DNA of 37,296 nucleotides from JAVBKV01 sp031553885 (GCA_031553885.1 JAVBKV010000061.1:1-37296); one strand, 5' to 3'. Counted from the first letter of the stretch, positions 6,434 to 16,771 are shown. The notes: generated from the sequence alone by a model not told the origin. Numbers and translations are program-made.

Positions 6434-8824
6434 TTACCAAACTTTATAAGTTTTTCCTTTTTTTAATTCAACGTATTTTTCTTCAGTCCGGTACGTTAAC
6501 TTAAACCGTTCATTACTTTCGGCATGAATGGTCAGGCTTTTCAGTTTTCCGGATTTCCAGGACATATCTACGGTATGACCTCCATAAATGCGTACTCCTT
6601 TAATGCTGCCATCCGGATAATCCGAGGGCCATGAGGGTAATAACTCGATCCGTCCGGCATCCGTAAAGATCAGCATCTCCATTATCAACCTCGGGAAGCT
6701 CAATATAGCATCCAGGTTATATATCATGTTATTGGGTTCATGAGAAGATACCAATCCGTTGTATAAATAGTTCCGCTTACTGAATCGTTCGAGGTTTTGC
6801 TCCACTTTATCGGTATTTTTCAACCGGGCAGCCTGGAGTGCTAAATGGATCAGGCCATGTGCAGAACTGGTGTCGAAGGCAAAGCGCTTATTCAATGCCA
6901 CCTCCGCTGCTTGTGTTAAAGCGGTATTCTCATCCGTACTTCTTAGCTCTGTTCCCGGAAAAACAGGATATAAGTGGGAGTTGTGGCGATGATGATAAAT
7001 ATCCGGATAGTTATCATCGACCCATTCGGCTAACGCTCCATCTTCATTGATCCGGTAAGCAGGAAGCCGGTTTAAATACGATGTCCATTTCTGGATTTCT
7101 TTGGTATCCAGATTTAATTCATGCCCCATCCGGCAAAGTAATCCGAATACTTCCCGGGCGATAGCTACATCCATGGTAGCATCTTTGCTCAACCAGGTAT
7201 CTGTTCCGGGGGGAGTATTTTCCGGAGATATGCTTGGATAAATATGATAAAGGCTGTCGCTTCCCGGAATAAGAAAATCTTCATAAAATTCAGCCATTTC
7301 CCGATAAAGAGGCAATACCCGGTTTCTGAGAAACTGTTTATCGCCGGTCATCATGGCATGTTCGTAGAGAGGACGTATGTTCCAGCCGGCTCCTCCGGCC
7401 CAGAACATCCAGGGGAAAGAACTTCCGAAGTGAGTCAGGTATCCATTGGTCGGATCGTTGTAATGTGCCACAATAAAACCTCTGCAGCCGAGGTAATTTT
7501 TTGCATTCAAACGCCATCCGGGTAATAAATTTTCCACATATTCACAATAGGTTTCGGCACATTCGGACAAATTACTCATGGATGCGGCAGAAACAGCCAG
7601 GTTGATATTGGAATCCCAGACGAATCCTCCGATCCAGGCCGGTTTCCAGCTTCCGCCCCAGATTCCCTGTAAGGGAGGAGGGTATTTGCCTGAAGAAGAG
7701 ATCAGTAAGTAACGTCCCATGGCTTGCACCTGTTCCAGAAACAAGGGTGTAACTCCCTGCTTTTTGGCTGTAGCCAGCATTTTTTCAGTAGACGTTTCTT
7801 TCCATTCTTTTGCACATCCCAGGTCGAATTGCATGCGACGGAACATGTCTCCGTGTTCACGGGCATGAGGCGCGAGTAAGTCGGCGTATTGTCGGGGTAA
7901 CCGGGTCAGTTCTCTTTTTACATCGTCTATCATCGAGTTGTTTCCATCTTCCAGTGGGGTGATCCGCAGGACGATCAATATTTCGTCTGCGTTTTCTATT
8001 TCCAGGCAGTTGTTTTTCTGTTGCATCCGCCCTCCTTTCAACGTTACCCGGGCCAACCCTTCATAACCTCCGGGATCTTTGGTATAACCGGCATGGTAGG
8101 TCAGCCAGCCGGGAGTAGCTTCATTTCTGATGGAGAGAAAAGCATTATCCAGGTCATGATCAAAATGACTTCCCTGGCGTCCTGGTGTTTCTTCCAGACT
8201 TAACATCACGTTCAGCTTATTCTTCCTGTTTGCTTTCAGGCGAATAACATTCACATTGTCTTTTCTCGATGAGAATGCCGACTCTTCAAAGATTTCCCTT
8301 TCGTTGTCTTTCCAATAAACAGAAGCTTCTCCTGTTTCCAGATTCAGTTGGCGCCGGTAATAGGTGGAGTCACAGGATTTTTCTTTCATCTGGATGCGGA
8401 GATCGAAGGCTGGGTGAGGAATCAGGGGCCAGCGTTCCCGTGCACCCATTTCGTTCAGTTGCCGATCGGCTTCCCCTGTAAGCAACTTAGCAGCGGCGTC
8501 GGTTTGTCCGGTATCCATTAATTTCCGGACTTGCGGCATCAGGTGAGAAGTTAGGGGAACCGTCACCTTGTGATGATCCCAGCCTCGTATAAATAGTTCT
8601 TCATGGGTGCAGATAATGCGATTGTCACCGGTATTTCCCGGTATCATCATCCCGTGCCGTCCATTTCCTGTGACAAAAGCGTGTTCCCATGAAACAGCCG
8701 GACTTTCAGACCAGAGCACCCAGCGATCAGAAGAATCCGTACGATAGTCTTTCGCACTGACATGCAGTGAAAGTATGCCGGACAAATTCATCCACAATAC
8801 CCCTATTACTACCCATTTTTTCAT
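6434..8824 (-). CDS. GH95 alpha-L-fucosidase / alpha-L-galactosidase
   Basis: 796 aa with a signal peptide (about 1-24, ending HVSA), so periplasmic or exported. The N-terminal domain has the GH95 opening (FVTGNGRHGMMIPG, 50-63), the middle is an (alpha/alpha)6 barrel, and the C-terminal domain ends with the family-typical GVRIYGGHTVDMSWKSGKLK. Catalytic residues align with the Bifidobacterium GH95 pattern: Asn406 and Asn408 (WDSNINLA), Glu535 (SISPENTP) and Asp705 (YNLDAIL). These enzymes invert alpha-1,2-linked L-fucose or L-galactose at the ends of xyloglucan, RG-II or host glycans. It is the last gene of the GH35-GH43-GH2-GH95 operon, starting 9 bp after the GH2 stop. Confidence 0.93.
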   Translation of the reverse strand: MKKWVVIGVLWMNLSGILSLHVSAKDYRTDSSDRWVLWSESPAVSWEHAFVTGNGRHGMMIPGNTGDNRIICTHEELFIRGWDHHKVTVPLTSHLMPQVRKLMDTGQTDAAAKLLTGEADRQLNEMGARERWPLIPHPAFDLRIQMKEKSCDSTYYRRQLNLETGEASVYWKDNEREIFEESAFSSRKDNVNVIRLKANRKNKLNVMLSLEETPGRQGSHFDHDLDNAFLSIRNEATPGWLTYHAGYTKDPGGYEGLARVTLKGGRMQQKNNCLEIENADEILIVLRITPLEDGNNSMIDDVKRELTRLPRQYADLLAPHAREHGDMFRRMQFDLGCAKEWKETSTEKMLATAKKQGVTPLFLEQVQAMGRYLLISSSGKYPPPLQGIWGGSWKPAWIGGFVWDSNINLAVSAASMSNLSECAETYCEYVENLLPGWRLNAKNYLGCRGFIVAHYNDPTNGYLTHFGSSFPWMFWAGGAGWNIRPLYEHAMMTGDKQFLRNRVLPLYREMAEFYEDFLIPGSDSLYHIYPSISPENTPPGTDTWLSKDATMDVAIAREVFGLLCRMGHELNLDTKEIQKWTSYLNRLPAYRINEDGALAEWVDDNYPDIYHHRHNSHLYPVFPGTELRSTDENTALTQAAEVALNKRFAFDTSSAHGLIHLALQAARLKNTDKVEQNLERFSKRNYLYNGLVSSHEPNNMIYNLDAILSFPRLIMEMLIFTDAGRIELLPSWPSDYPDGSIKGVRIYGGHTVDMSWKSGKLKSLTIHAESNERFKLTYRTEEKYVELKKGKTYKVW

Positions 8825-8833
8825 CGGTGGTTA

Positions 8834-11278
8834 TCAATTTAGTTTCATGGTTTTCTTTTGTTTCATTTCTCCACAGAAAGCCTCCAGGATCAGTTTAGAG
8901 TCTTCCTGAGTTTGTACCAGAAAGGAAGCGATGCCACTTTCCGCCGGGAAAACCGGAGGCCCGAGAATTTTTCCTCCCTGTACGGATAATGAGACAGGAA
9001 TATCATTGACAGGGCACAAGGTATTTTGTTCATCCGACAAACGTACGTAAATGATCAGTAAATCATTTTTTGAGGCTGCACAGCCGCTCTCAAAATAATC
9101 GATTTCCAGTTTTTGCGGTGATTGGGGAGTCCGAACCGTGCAAGAGGTTACTTTTTTCCCGTTCACATAACCGATGGCTTTCAATTCTCCTTTTTCTTTC
9201 GGTAGTTGGGAAAAAGTAAACGGAGGATAGGCCAGTTGAAGGCAATTACCTCCGTCCGCTTTGGGAGTGTAGCCTGTATCCGGCCCATTATCGGCTTTTT
9301 TCCGGACCAGAGTCTTCCCGTTAAGAACCAATTCTACTTCTTCTACATTGCCGTATACAATTACTGTATCCGATAGATTCTGAAAACGGTAAGAGGCAAT
9401 GAAGGTTTCGTATGGCACATTGCTCTCTTCAGGTAAGTAACTTCCGAAAGATAACTGTGTCCTGAAAAAAGCAAGACTGAATTTAGGTAAACGGAAAATA
9501 TCGGCTACTCCGCTGTAGCAAATGTTGTCGCAACAGCCCCGGTTGTAATCGTACATACTCCAGACAGCATCTCCCATTGTCCAGGGATAGTATGCTCTAT
9601 AACGGTTGTGCGACCATTGCGCATTCCAGACGTTTTGTAGCTCCGCTTTTTCTCCATCTCCTCTCCGGATACGGGTAGTACTATAATGACCACCGAATTC
9701 GTAATCATAATATTCACGGATGAAACCGGGATTCTTTGTTTTATTCGGGCGGTTGAAACCTTCTTCCCAATCGTTGTAACTGACATCAAAACCATCGTAT
9801 CCATATGCATCTCCGGAAGTGAAGCACTGATCGCCCGGATATTCTTCATGAGCGGTCTTAACTGCCTGGTCTTTCCATTGATTGGGGGGCCAGGATTCGT
9901 TCAGTGTTGTTTCCCACATCACAACGGACGGATGATTGCGGTCGCGACGGATCATATCGCGTACATCCCTGTAGGTCAGTTCGGAGAAAAGAGGATTTTT
10001 ATTGAAAAACTGCCAGCCGGGAATCGGTTCGATAGCCAATAATCCTAATTCGTCACAAGCATCGAGTACGGATGGATCCTGGGGGTAATGTCCGAGGCGG
10101 ACAATGTTGAATCCATTCGAGCGGATCTGGTACATATCCCGGTATTGCGCCTGATCCGGGATGGCGTTACCTACGTAGGGATATTCCATGTGGCGGTTAC
10201 TACCTACCAGACGCAACGGTTTGCCATTGATTACAAATCCCTTTTCCCGGCTCATCTCCAAACTCCGGATTCCGATCCGGGTTTCCTCCTGGTCGATAAC
10301 TTGATCGCCTGTCAGAATCTCGGTAGACAATACATAAAGATGGGGAGCATCCGGATGCCATAACCGGGGGCTGTTCAATGTTATTGTCTGAACCACTGAT
10401 TGTGTGTTTTCCGCTGTAAGGTTTAGCTCCTGACTTTCGGTTAATACTTTTTTCCCTTTCCCTGATTTTTTAGTCCATTCAAACAAGGTCTGCCGGATAG
10501 AAACGGCCTTTCCTGTACTTGATCTGTTGGCGATTTCAGTTTGTATGCGTATTTCCGCCCTGCTTTCTGAAACAGCCGGATAAGTGACAAAAATTCCTCC
10601 ACCGGCCTGTTTGTCGGCCAGGATCGGATGAGTAATATGAATTTCCGGTTTTACAATGAGGTTGACATCCCGGTAGAGTCCTCCGTAATAACAAAAATCA
10701 AGGGATTCCAGGGGTTTCCCAGGAGGAATCAGGGGGTTATTCCGGTTATCGAGTCGTACCAGAATCTCATTTTCGGCATCCGTTCTCACTATTCCGGTGA
10801 GATCAAGTACAAACGGAGTATAACCACCTGCATGTTGCATCCGGTGTTTTCCGTTGACCCATATATCGGCTAAATGCATAGCACCTTCAAATTCCATCCA
10901 GAGCTGATTGGCTGCTTCGGCGGTACTGATCGACAGTTTTTTCCTGTAATAACAGATTCCCTGCCATTGATGTAAAACAGTCAACTCTTCGATAAAAGGA
11001 GTATGAGGCAGGCTTACCGCTGACCAGGTACCTTTTTTCAGTATTTCAAACTCCGCTTTCAGCGTGTCTTCGGGAATACGTAATTCGTTGTTGGATCCGC
11101 TTGTGTGTTCTACATTGTATTGAGAACTCCAATCCGTACCCTGGTTCCTGATTTCAACTTTCTCCGTTGTTCGTTCCAGTCGTTGAAACTCCCAATTGTC
11201 ATTGATTGTCTTTCGCTGAGCAATGGAAGTCAAGCAGAAACAGATAATAAATACAGAACAATAAAACCGTTTATTCAT
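8834..11278 (-). CDS. GH2 glycoside hydrolase (beta-galactosidase-like)
   Basis: 814 aa with a short signal peptide (MNKRFYCSVFIICFCLTSIAQ). Domains in order: a jelly-roll sugar-binding domain (about 25-215, with GICYYRKKL and CYYGGLYRDV), an Ig-like domain (215-340), a TIM barrel (345-640) and a C-terminal Ig-like domain. The acid/base is Glu461 in WETTLNESW. The nucleophile is likely Glu522 or Glu527 in REYYDYEFGG. GH2 covers beta-galactosidase, beta-glucuronidase, beta-mannosidase and others; the barrel does not allow a firm choice, and beta-galactosidase is favoured only by context. It is the third gene of the operon, 35 bp after GH43. Confidence 0.9.
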   Translation of the reverse strand: MNKRFYCSVFIICFCLTSIAQRKTINDNWEFQRLERTTEKVEIRNQGTDWSSQYNVEHTSGSNNELRIPEDTLKAEFEILKKGTWSAVSLPHTPFIEELTVLHQWQGICYYRKKLSISTAEAANQLWMEFEGAMHLADIWVNGKHRMQHAGGYTPFVLDLTGIVRTDAENEILVRLDNRNNPLIPPGKPLESLDFCYYGGLYRDVNLIVKPEIHITHPILADKQAGGGIFVTYPAVSESRAEIRIQTEIANRSSTGKAVSIRQTLFEWTKKSGKGKKVLTESQELNLTAENTQSVVQTITLNSPRLWHPDAPHLYVLSTEILTGDQVIDQEETRIGIRSLEMSREKGFVINGKPLRLVGSNRHMEYPYVGNAIPDQAQYRDMYQIRSNGFNIVRLGHYPQDPSVLDACDELGLLAIEPIPGWQFFNKNPLFSELTYRDVRDMIRRDRNHPSVVMWETTLNESWPPNQWKDQAVKTAHEEYPGDQCFTSGDAYGYDGFDVSYNDWEEGFNRPNKTKNPGFIREYYDYEFGGHYSTTRIRRGDGEKAELQNVWNAQWSHNRYRAYYPWTMGDAVWSMYDYNRGCCDNICYSGVADIFRLPKFSLAFFRTQLSFGSYLPEESNVPYETFIASYRFQNLSDTVIVYGNVEEVELVLNGKTLVRKKADNGPDTGYTPKADGGNCLQLAYPPFTFSQLPKEKGELKAIGYVNGKKVTSCTVRTPQSPQKLEIDYFESGCAASKNDLLIIYVRLSDEQNTLCPVNDIPVSLSVQGGKILGPPVFPAESGIASFLVQTQEDSKLILEAFCGEMKQKKTMKLN

Positions 11279-11313
11279 TACAATTCATTTAACGAGTTTT
11301 GTATACCTGTGTT

Positions 11314-12906
11314 TTATTTATTGGTAAAATGAAACCAATCGAAATCAGCGTATCCTCCTACCCCTTGTTCGGTCTCACTGAAATTAAACAGGGCAAAACG
11401 GTTGGCAGTCCAGGGTAGTCCAAGTCCCATCTGAAGTTCGTTTCCGATGGGTCTGAAATTTTTTCCATCCAGGCTGTAATAAAACAGTGCTTTGAAATCT
11501 TTGTCTGTGACACGTGTACGAATCCAGATTTTATTGTCAGACAGATTATCTGTGGTTTCAATGATCTTATCGTTGTTGTACATGATTAATTTACGTGCTC
11601 CGCCTTCCTGCCGGACAGCGACATAAGCATAAGGAAATTCGAATATGCCGAAACCGGCAACATTTCCATCCTTTAATCCACTGCAGTCCATTACTACAGT
11701 ACCTTCCGAACAGGGACCCTGCACCCGTTGGGTCAGCGTGTTTCTTGCTTTCTTCAGCGATTCGGCCTGAGACGCTTTCAGACGCATATATCCTTTGCGG
11801 TCGGTCAGCGACCATTTCGAATTGTCGGGGTTGTGGTTCCATTGCCACTGTAAGCCTAATGCCGGCTGATTGAATTCATCAGAAGTGGCCGGGCTGTAGA
11901 TTCGGGGTGTTTTGTTTCCTGCTTCCGGTTTCTGATAGGTAATGGCGTCTTTGCCATCGACTCCCAGCATGGGCCATCCATCCGTCCATTTTACGGGAAC
12001 GAGGCAGGGCACGCGTCCGATGGGTCCCCGGTCCTGCATGATAATGAACCACCAGTCTCCGTTTTTTAGCTGGACCATTCCCCCCTGATGTAATCCGTTG
12101 GGAGGATATGAACTGCAATCATTCATAATCAGTTTATGTTCGTAAGGTCCGTATATATGGTCCGAGCGCAGGCAGATCTGCCATCCTTCCGTCCCTCCTG
12201 CCGGACAGGTAATGTAATATTTTCCGTTGATCTTGTAAGCATGAGCTCCTTCCATGCCGAAGCCTCCTCCGAGTTCATTCGCATTCTTAAAGCGTTTGTC
12301 CCAGATTTTGATATTTTCTCCCTTTACGGATTTCACGTCCGGGTTTAATTCGGTTACATAGAGGGTTTCCTGGCCGTGTACGACATATACTTTTTCGTCG
12401 TCATCGAATAACAGTCCCGGGTCATAAAGATATTCCGGGAATACAATGCGCTGCCAGGGACCTTTTACGTTATCGGCGATGCAGACCGAGAAATTGCCTT
12501 TTTCACGTCCCCAGCCGTATGGCGTACAGAAGCCTACGTAAAACTTTCCCTTGTGGTGCCGTATCGTTGCAGCCCATGCTCCATTCAGGTATAAATCGCC
12601 ATCTTTCATATCATATCGCGGGTCTTCGTCGTAACGATCGACGGCATAGCCGGCCATTTCCCAGTTCACCAAATCTTTTGATGCAATAATCGGACATCCG
12701 GGGACATAATGCATGCTGGTCGATACCATATAAAAATCATCGCCGACACGAATGACATCCGGATCGGGCCAATCTCCCCACAGGATCGGATTGGTGAAAG
12801 TTCCGTTCTGGTTATCCGGAGACCAGACGGTCATTTGTGCCGATGAGTGTTGTGCAAGGAAAATACCTGTCACAAAGCTAAAAAAGAGAACGATATTTAT
12901 TTTCAT
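11314..12906 (-). CDS. GH43 (subfamily 12-like) alpha-L-arabinofuranosidase / beta-xylosidase
   Basis: 530 aa with a signal peptide (1-23, ending SSA). The five-bladed propeller spans about residues 36-330. The base is probably Asp45 (ILWGDWPDPDVIRVGDDFYM), Asp162 (YDPGLLFDD) fits the pKa-modulating residue, and Glu219 (GGFGMEGAH) the acid. Residues 340-530 form a concanavalin-like beta-sandwich (GH43_C2 type). The overall layout resembles GH43 subfamily 12 enzymes, several of which are alpha-L-arabinofuranosidases of Bacteroides xyloglucan loci. It is the second gene of the operon, 15 bp after GH35 and 35 bp before GH2. Confidence 0.93.
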   Translation of the reverse strand: MKINIVLFFSFVTGIFLAQHSSAQMTVWSPDNQNGTFTNPILWGDWPDPDVIRVGDDFYMVSTSMHYVPGCPIIASKDLVNWEMAGYAVDRYDEDPRYDMKDGDLYLNGAWAATIRHHKGKFYVGFCTPYGWGREKGNFSVCIADNVKGPWQRIVFPEYLYDPGLLFDDDEKVYVVHGQETLYVTELNPDVKSVKGENIKIWDKRFKNANELGGGFGMEGAHAYKINGKYYITCPAGGTEGWQICLRSDHIYGPYEHKLIMNDCSSYPPNGLHQGGMVQLKNGDWWFIIMQDRGPIGRVPCLVPVKWTDGWPMLGVDGKDAITYQKPEAGNKTPRIYSPATSDEFNQPALGLQWQWNHNPDNSKWSLTDRKGYMRLKASQAESLKKARNTLTQRVQGPCSEGTVVMDCSGLKDGNVAGFGIFEFPYAYVAVRQEGGARKLIMYNNDKIIETTDNLSDNKIWIRTRVTDKDFKALFYYSLDGKNFRPIGNELQMGLGLPWTANRFALFNFSETEQGVGGYADFDWFHFTNK

Positions 12907-12921
12907 ATATAGTTTTTTTAG

Positions 12922-15696
12922 TTAATTTTTCATTTCTGCATCTTCGTAATAAGGTGCAATTTCAACACCTTTCAGAATAGCTCCATTATTTTCGGATTGT
13001 CGTAATCCCAGCACAAGTGTATTGCGGCCTCCGGAATTAAGCCAACATTCAGGCAGGTAAAATTCCCGTTGAGGACCTTCTTCCCAATGACGTCCTATGT
13101 TGTGCCCGTTGAGCCACATATAACCGCTTCCGGAAGCGTTGATCACGGCACGCCAGGGAATCCAGGTGTTTTTCTTCGCAGCCGGCAACTCAAAAGAGAT
13201 CCGGTACCAGGTCAACAATGCATCCCGTTCCCCTTTCGGTTGAATATTGTTCCCTTTGCGGAGAAGCGGATCTTCCGTATTCAGAGTTACCACTTCCCAT
13301 TTCCCGCGGGTAGTTTTTCCGTCGATTATTCTTTGCAGAACTCCTCCCAAATCCAGGGAAACTTCCCATTTCAACGGTTTCATTATTTTCAATTCGCTGA
13401 ATAAACGTATTCCTTTAAGTAAACCTCCGGCTCCACTGTTATTCCGTACTACAATAGCTACCTCATTTTTTCCATTGCGGATATAGGGAGCGATGTTTGC
13501 ACTGAAAGGCTTGTCCCAGGCATCATGGCTTGCCACTTCATTGCCGTTTACCCACAGGGTACCTGCATCATCTACACAGGCAAATTCAAGCATTGTTTTT
13601 CCGTCGGAGATCATTTCCGGAGTAAATTCTATGCTTGTACGGTAAATGGCTGTTCCCGTTTTGCCCTGTAATATCCAGGCGGCAGGCCATTTCGGTTTTT
13701 CCAGGCCGGCGATTTGCAGGGTAGCCAGGTTGGCGATAGTTTCCTGATCGAGCATAATAGTCTCCCATCCATCCGGATTGCTCAGTTCCTGTTTTACATC
13801 GATGCGTTTATTCGTCATTCCTTTTACTTCCCACTTTTCTATAGGAAGGATTGCCGATTGTTTTTTTCCTAATCCGGCAGCTTTCATTCCGCTGAGTTCT
13901 TCCATCGGACGGTAACCATGGGCATGCCCCCGGTTTTCATAAATAGCGATCAATTCGTTCTTTCCTGTATGAAGCAGACCATTCAGAATAAATGAATTAT
14001 CCAGTTCGTCGGAAGAAGCCCGTTGGGCTAATTTTCCATTCACTGCTAAGTAAAGCGGATCGCCTGTAAACATCTCACAGATCAAGGAGCCGTATTTATT
14101 GATTTCGTCTTTCGTTAATGTAACTGTACTGCGATACATGGAATAACGGCAATCATTCACCCCTAATTCAGGCAGAGAAACGTCCTTTCCTAATGGTTGC
14201 CATTTACCATTGAACGATTCGTGTTGTTTTTCAGCTTTTGCGATACGTATAGGAGCCGGTAAATTGGTCGGGCGTGCTGGTAATGGCTGTTCTTCCGGAT
14301 ACCATTTCCCCTGATCTCCGGGGTGGGAGAGTACCAGCATTTTACTATCCAGAGGGGGGAGTGAGCAATAAATCCGTATCTGATTTCCGTTTTTCAGTTT
14401 CAATTCTACATTTTCACGGAAAGCCTCTTTTTTATTCCGGTTCAGGAAAAACAGGAATAATTTGCCATCCTTCGCCTGGCGTATGCCGATAGTCAGGGTT
14501 TCTTTATCTGCCGGAGTTTCAAAATCGACGGCTTCGCTGGTTGCTAATTGCTTTCCGAAGAGGGACAATAATTGTCCGATTCCTTTTACGGCCGCATATT
14601 TTTCTCCGACTCCTCCGTTTTCTTTCAGAGGGGCTCCGTAATCATAGCTTGTGGTCATTCTACGTGCGCCCCAACCTGCAAAATGTGTTCCTCCGAAAAA
14701 CATGTAATAGTTTAATCCGGTAGCTCCTCCGGCCATGGACATCAACGCCATTCCGCGTGCATGTCTTCCGTCCAGATAGCTGTCCTCGCTCAAGCCTCCG
14801 CCTACTGTGGAGAACCATCCTCCCTGTAATTCGCAGACAAATGCCGGGGCATTGGGTTGTTCCTTTTTCAGGTCTTCAATGCGTTTCTTGGCTTCATGCA
14901 TATTCCACCAAACGTATTGATTGTCCATGTCGAACAACTGGCTGATCGTTTCTTCTTTCGCTCCCCGGACTTCAGGCGTGACACAGGTGAATAACGGGAC
15001 ATCGATTCCATTTTCGGTACATGCATCGGCCAGGACCTTCAGAACTTCTTTTTTCTTGGAAGATTCCATGCCAAAATAGACGTATTCGTTTTCCAGTTGG
15101 ACCATGATAATTCCCTTTTCACCCGGCTTTTTACGAGTCAATTGTTCTCCGGCAAATACAGGTGTGACGGCATCATACCAGTGTCTGGCCCATTTGAGGT
15201 GTTCCGGATGATTGCTGCGCAGCCAGAAACTTGTTTCGTATTTTTCGGGACAGAATTTTGCCAGCCAGCGCGGATAAGCTCCGCCTGCCCATTCGGCACA
15301 GATAAAAGGCCCGGGACGAACAATGGTATATAACCCGAATTCTTCATGGGCCATTTTCAACCACTCTTTTAAATCTTCAAAATTACATTGCGAAAAATCA
15401 GTTGTATTCCGCGGCATATTTCGTTCATGCCAGTTCCAGGGAACATAGGTTTCTACGGTGTTGAAGCCGGCTTCTTTGATTTTCTGAAAACGATCACGCC
15501 AGAGCTCCTGAGGGACACGAAAATAATGAAATGCGGCGCTCAGGATAAAGATATTTTCACCTTCAATGGTAAAGCACTGCTGGTTATAACTGATCCGTTC
15601 GGGATGCGCGAATTTTTTAGGAGGAAGTGACTGTCCTCTCATTGAGGAGACAGTGATCATTCCACTAATCATGAAGAGTAGAATAAGTTTTTTCAT
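12922..15696 (-). CDS. GH35 beta-galactosidase
   Basis: 924 aa from Met at 15696; an upstream in-frame Met at 15744 would bury the signal peptide MKKLILLFMISGMITVSS, so 15696 is preferred. The GH35 barrel is clear: ICAEWAGGAYPRWL, the acid/base Glu204 in MVQLENEY, the nucleophile Glu289 in CELQGGWF, and NYYMFFGGTHF with TSYDYGAPL. Two or more jelly-roll galactose-binding domains follow, with the GYMWLNGHNIGRHW motif near the end. It removes terminal beta-linked galactose in the periplasm or outside the cell. It is the first gene of the four-GH operon, with a promoter box about 98 bp upstream. Confidence 0.95.
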   Translation of the reverse strand: MKKLILLFMISGMITVSSMRGQSLPPKKFAHPERISYNQQCFTIEGENIFILSAAFHYFRVPQELWRDRFQKIKEAGFNTVETYVPWNWHERNMPRNTTDFSQCNFEDLKEWLKMAHEEFGLYTIVRPGPFICAEWAGGAYPRWLAKFCPEKYETSFWLRSNHPEHLKWARHWYDAVTPVFAGEQLTRKKPGEKGIIMVQLENEYVYFGMESSKKKEVLKVLADACTENGIDVPLFTCVTPEVRGAKEETISQLFDMDNQYVWWNMHEAKKRIEDLKKEQPNAPAFVCELQGGWFSTVGGGLSEDSYLDGRHARGMALMSMAGGATGLNYYMFFGGTHFAGWGARRMTTSYDYGAPLKENGGVGEKYAAVKGIGQLLSLFGKQLATSEAVDFETPADKETLTIGIRQAKDGKLFLFFLNRNKKEAFRENVELKLKNGNQIRIYCSLPPLDSKMLVLSHPGDQGKWYPEEQPLPARPTNLPAPIRIAKAEKQHESFNGKWQPLGKDVSLPELGVNDCRYSMYRSTVTLTKDEINKYGSLICEMFTGDPLYLAVNGKLAQRASSDELDNSFILNGLLHTGKNELIAIYENRGHAHGYRPMEELSGMKAAGLGKKQSAILPIEKWEVKGMTNKRIDVKQELSNPDGWETIMLDQETIANLATLQIAGLEKPKWPAAWILQGKTGTAIYRTSIEFTPEMISDGKTMLEFACVDDAGTLWVNGNEVASHDAWDKPFSANIAPYIRNGKNEVAIVVRNNSGAGGLLKGIRLFSELKIMKPLKWEVSLDLGGVLQRIIDGKTTRGKWEVVTLNTEDPLLRKGNNIQPKGERDALLTWYRISFELPAAKKNTWIPWRAVINASGSGYMWLNGHNIGRHWEEGPQREFYLPECWLNSGGRNTLVLGLRQSENNGAILKGVEIAPYYEDAEMKN

Positions 15697-15793
15697 GCTA
15701 TAGAAATAAGGGATAACAACGGGAATATATCTGCATAGATGCAATTTATTTAATTTTATGAGTGCTTTTCAATAGCTGTTTGCCGATAGAGTA

Positions 15794-15801
15794 CAAACAT
15801 A
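15794..15801 (-). promoter_or_regulatory. -7 box for the four-GH operon
   Basis: On the minus strand the bases read TATGTTTG, a full match to TAnnTTTG, about 98 bases before the GH35 start at 15696. The implied leader is about 90 bases. No clear -33 box. The remaining 15697-15909 intergenic DNA is AT-rich and shows no gene. Confidence 0.5.
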
Positions 15802-15909
15802 TAAAATTAAAATACATGTACAGGTATAATAAGGGTATTTTTGTTGCTTTAACGATTAGAAAAGGTTGGCTTTTTAATATCAGGGTCAGTTCGATTTCAT
15901 TGGGATCGT

Positions 15910-16746
15910 TTAATCCCTTTTATACAGGCTTTTCAGCAAGCTGATTTCCTGGGCGTATCCGGGTAATTCGTTCGGGGTTTCCAGGTAAAAAGGTAACTGA
16001 CAGAGTTTGGGATGATTGATAATCGTTTCAAACGTTTTCAATCCGAGGGAACCGTTTCCGATGGTTTCGTGACGGTCTTTATGGCTTTCGAAAGGATTTT
16101 TACTATCATTGAGGTGAATAGCGCGCAGTTTGTTCAGTCCGATGATTCTGTCGAATTCCTCCAGGACCCCGTCAAGGTTGTTTACGATATCGTATCCGGC
16201 ATCATATACATGGCAGGTATCCAGGCAAATTCCTATTTTATCTTTCAGGTTTATCCGGTCGATAATCAGTTGTAATTCTTCGAATGTCCGTCCGATTTCG
16301 CTGCCTTTTCCCGCCATGGTTTCAAGCAGGACGGTAGTCGTTTGTTCCGTTTTCAGCACACTGTTCAGGGCTTCAGTGATGTAATCGATGCCAATTTCGA
16401 TTCCTTGCTGAACATGGCTTCCCGGGTGAAAATTGTACAGGTTTCCCGGCAGGTATTCCATTCGGGAGAGGTCGTCGGCCAGCATTTCGCAGGAAAATTT
16501 ACGGATGTTCTCTTCAGCAGCGCACACATTCAAGGTGTAGGGAGCATGTGCCAGAAGAATAGCAAAATCATGCTGCTTTGCCAATTCCAGGAATGCTGAG
16601 ATGTCGTTGGGATCGATGGCTTTAGCGCTTCCTCCACGCGGATTGCGGGTGAAAAACTGGAACGTATTGGCACCTATGGAAAGTGCGTCTTTGCCCATGG
16701 CTAAAAAGCCGTTGGATATAGAAAGATGACAGCCTATTTTGAACAT
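15910..16746 (-). CDS. nfo: endonuclease IV (AP endonuclease)
   Basis: 278 aa, the usual length for this base-excision repair enzyme, which cuts 5' of abasic sites. The family TIM barrel is intact: it begins MFKIGCHLSISNGF and contains the three zinc-binding signatures. These are NFHPGSHV with its His ligand, GICLDTCHVYDAGYD with Asp and His, and IHLNDSKN followed by the DRHETIGNG segment. Glu in FYLETPNE is the last ligand. It is cytoplasmic with no signal peptide. A -7 box lies just upstream, within the 3' side of the neighbouring VOC gene spacer, so it can be transcribed alone. Confidence 0.97.
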   Translation of the reverse strand: MFKIGCHLSISNGFLAMGKDALSIGANTFQFFTRNPRGGSAKAIDPNDISAFLELAKQHDFAILLAHAPYTLNVCAAEENIRKFSCEMLADDLSRMEYLPGNLYNFHPGSHVQQGIEIGIDYITEALNSVLKTEQTTTVLLETMAGKGSEIGRTFEELQLIIDRINLKDKIGICLDTCHVYDAGYDIVNNLDGVLEEFDRIIGLNKLRAIHLNDSKNPFESHKDRHETIGNGSLGLKTFETIINHPKLCQLPFYLETPNELPGYAQEISLLKSLYKRD

Positions 16747-16771
16747 GATTTATCTGTTTTTTTATAGTTTA

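Noticed and set aside
15697..15744. 16-residue N-terminal extension of the GH35 protein
   Set aside because: It would place extra residues before a normal signal peptide; Met at 15696 is preferred.
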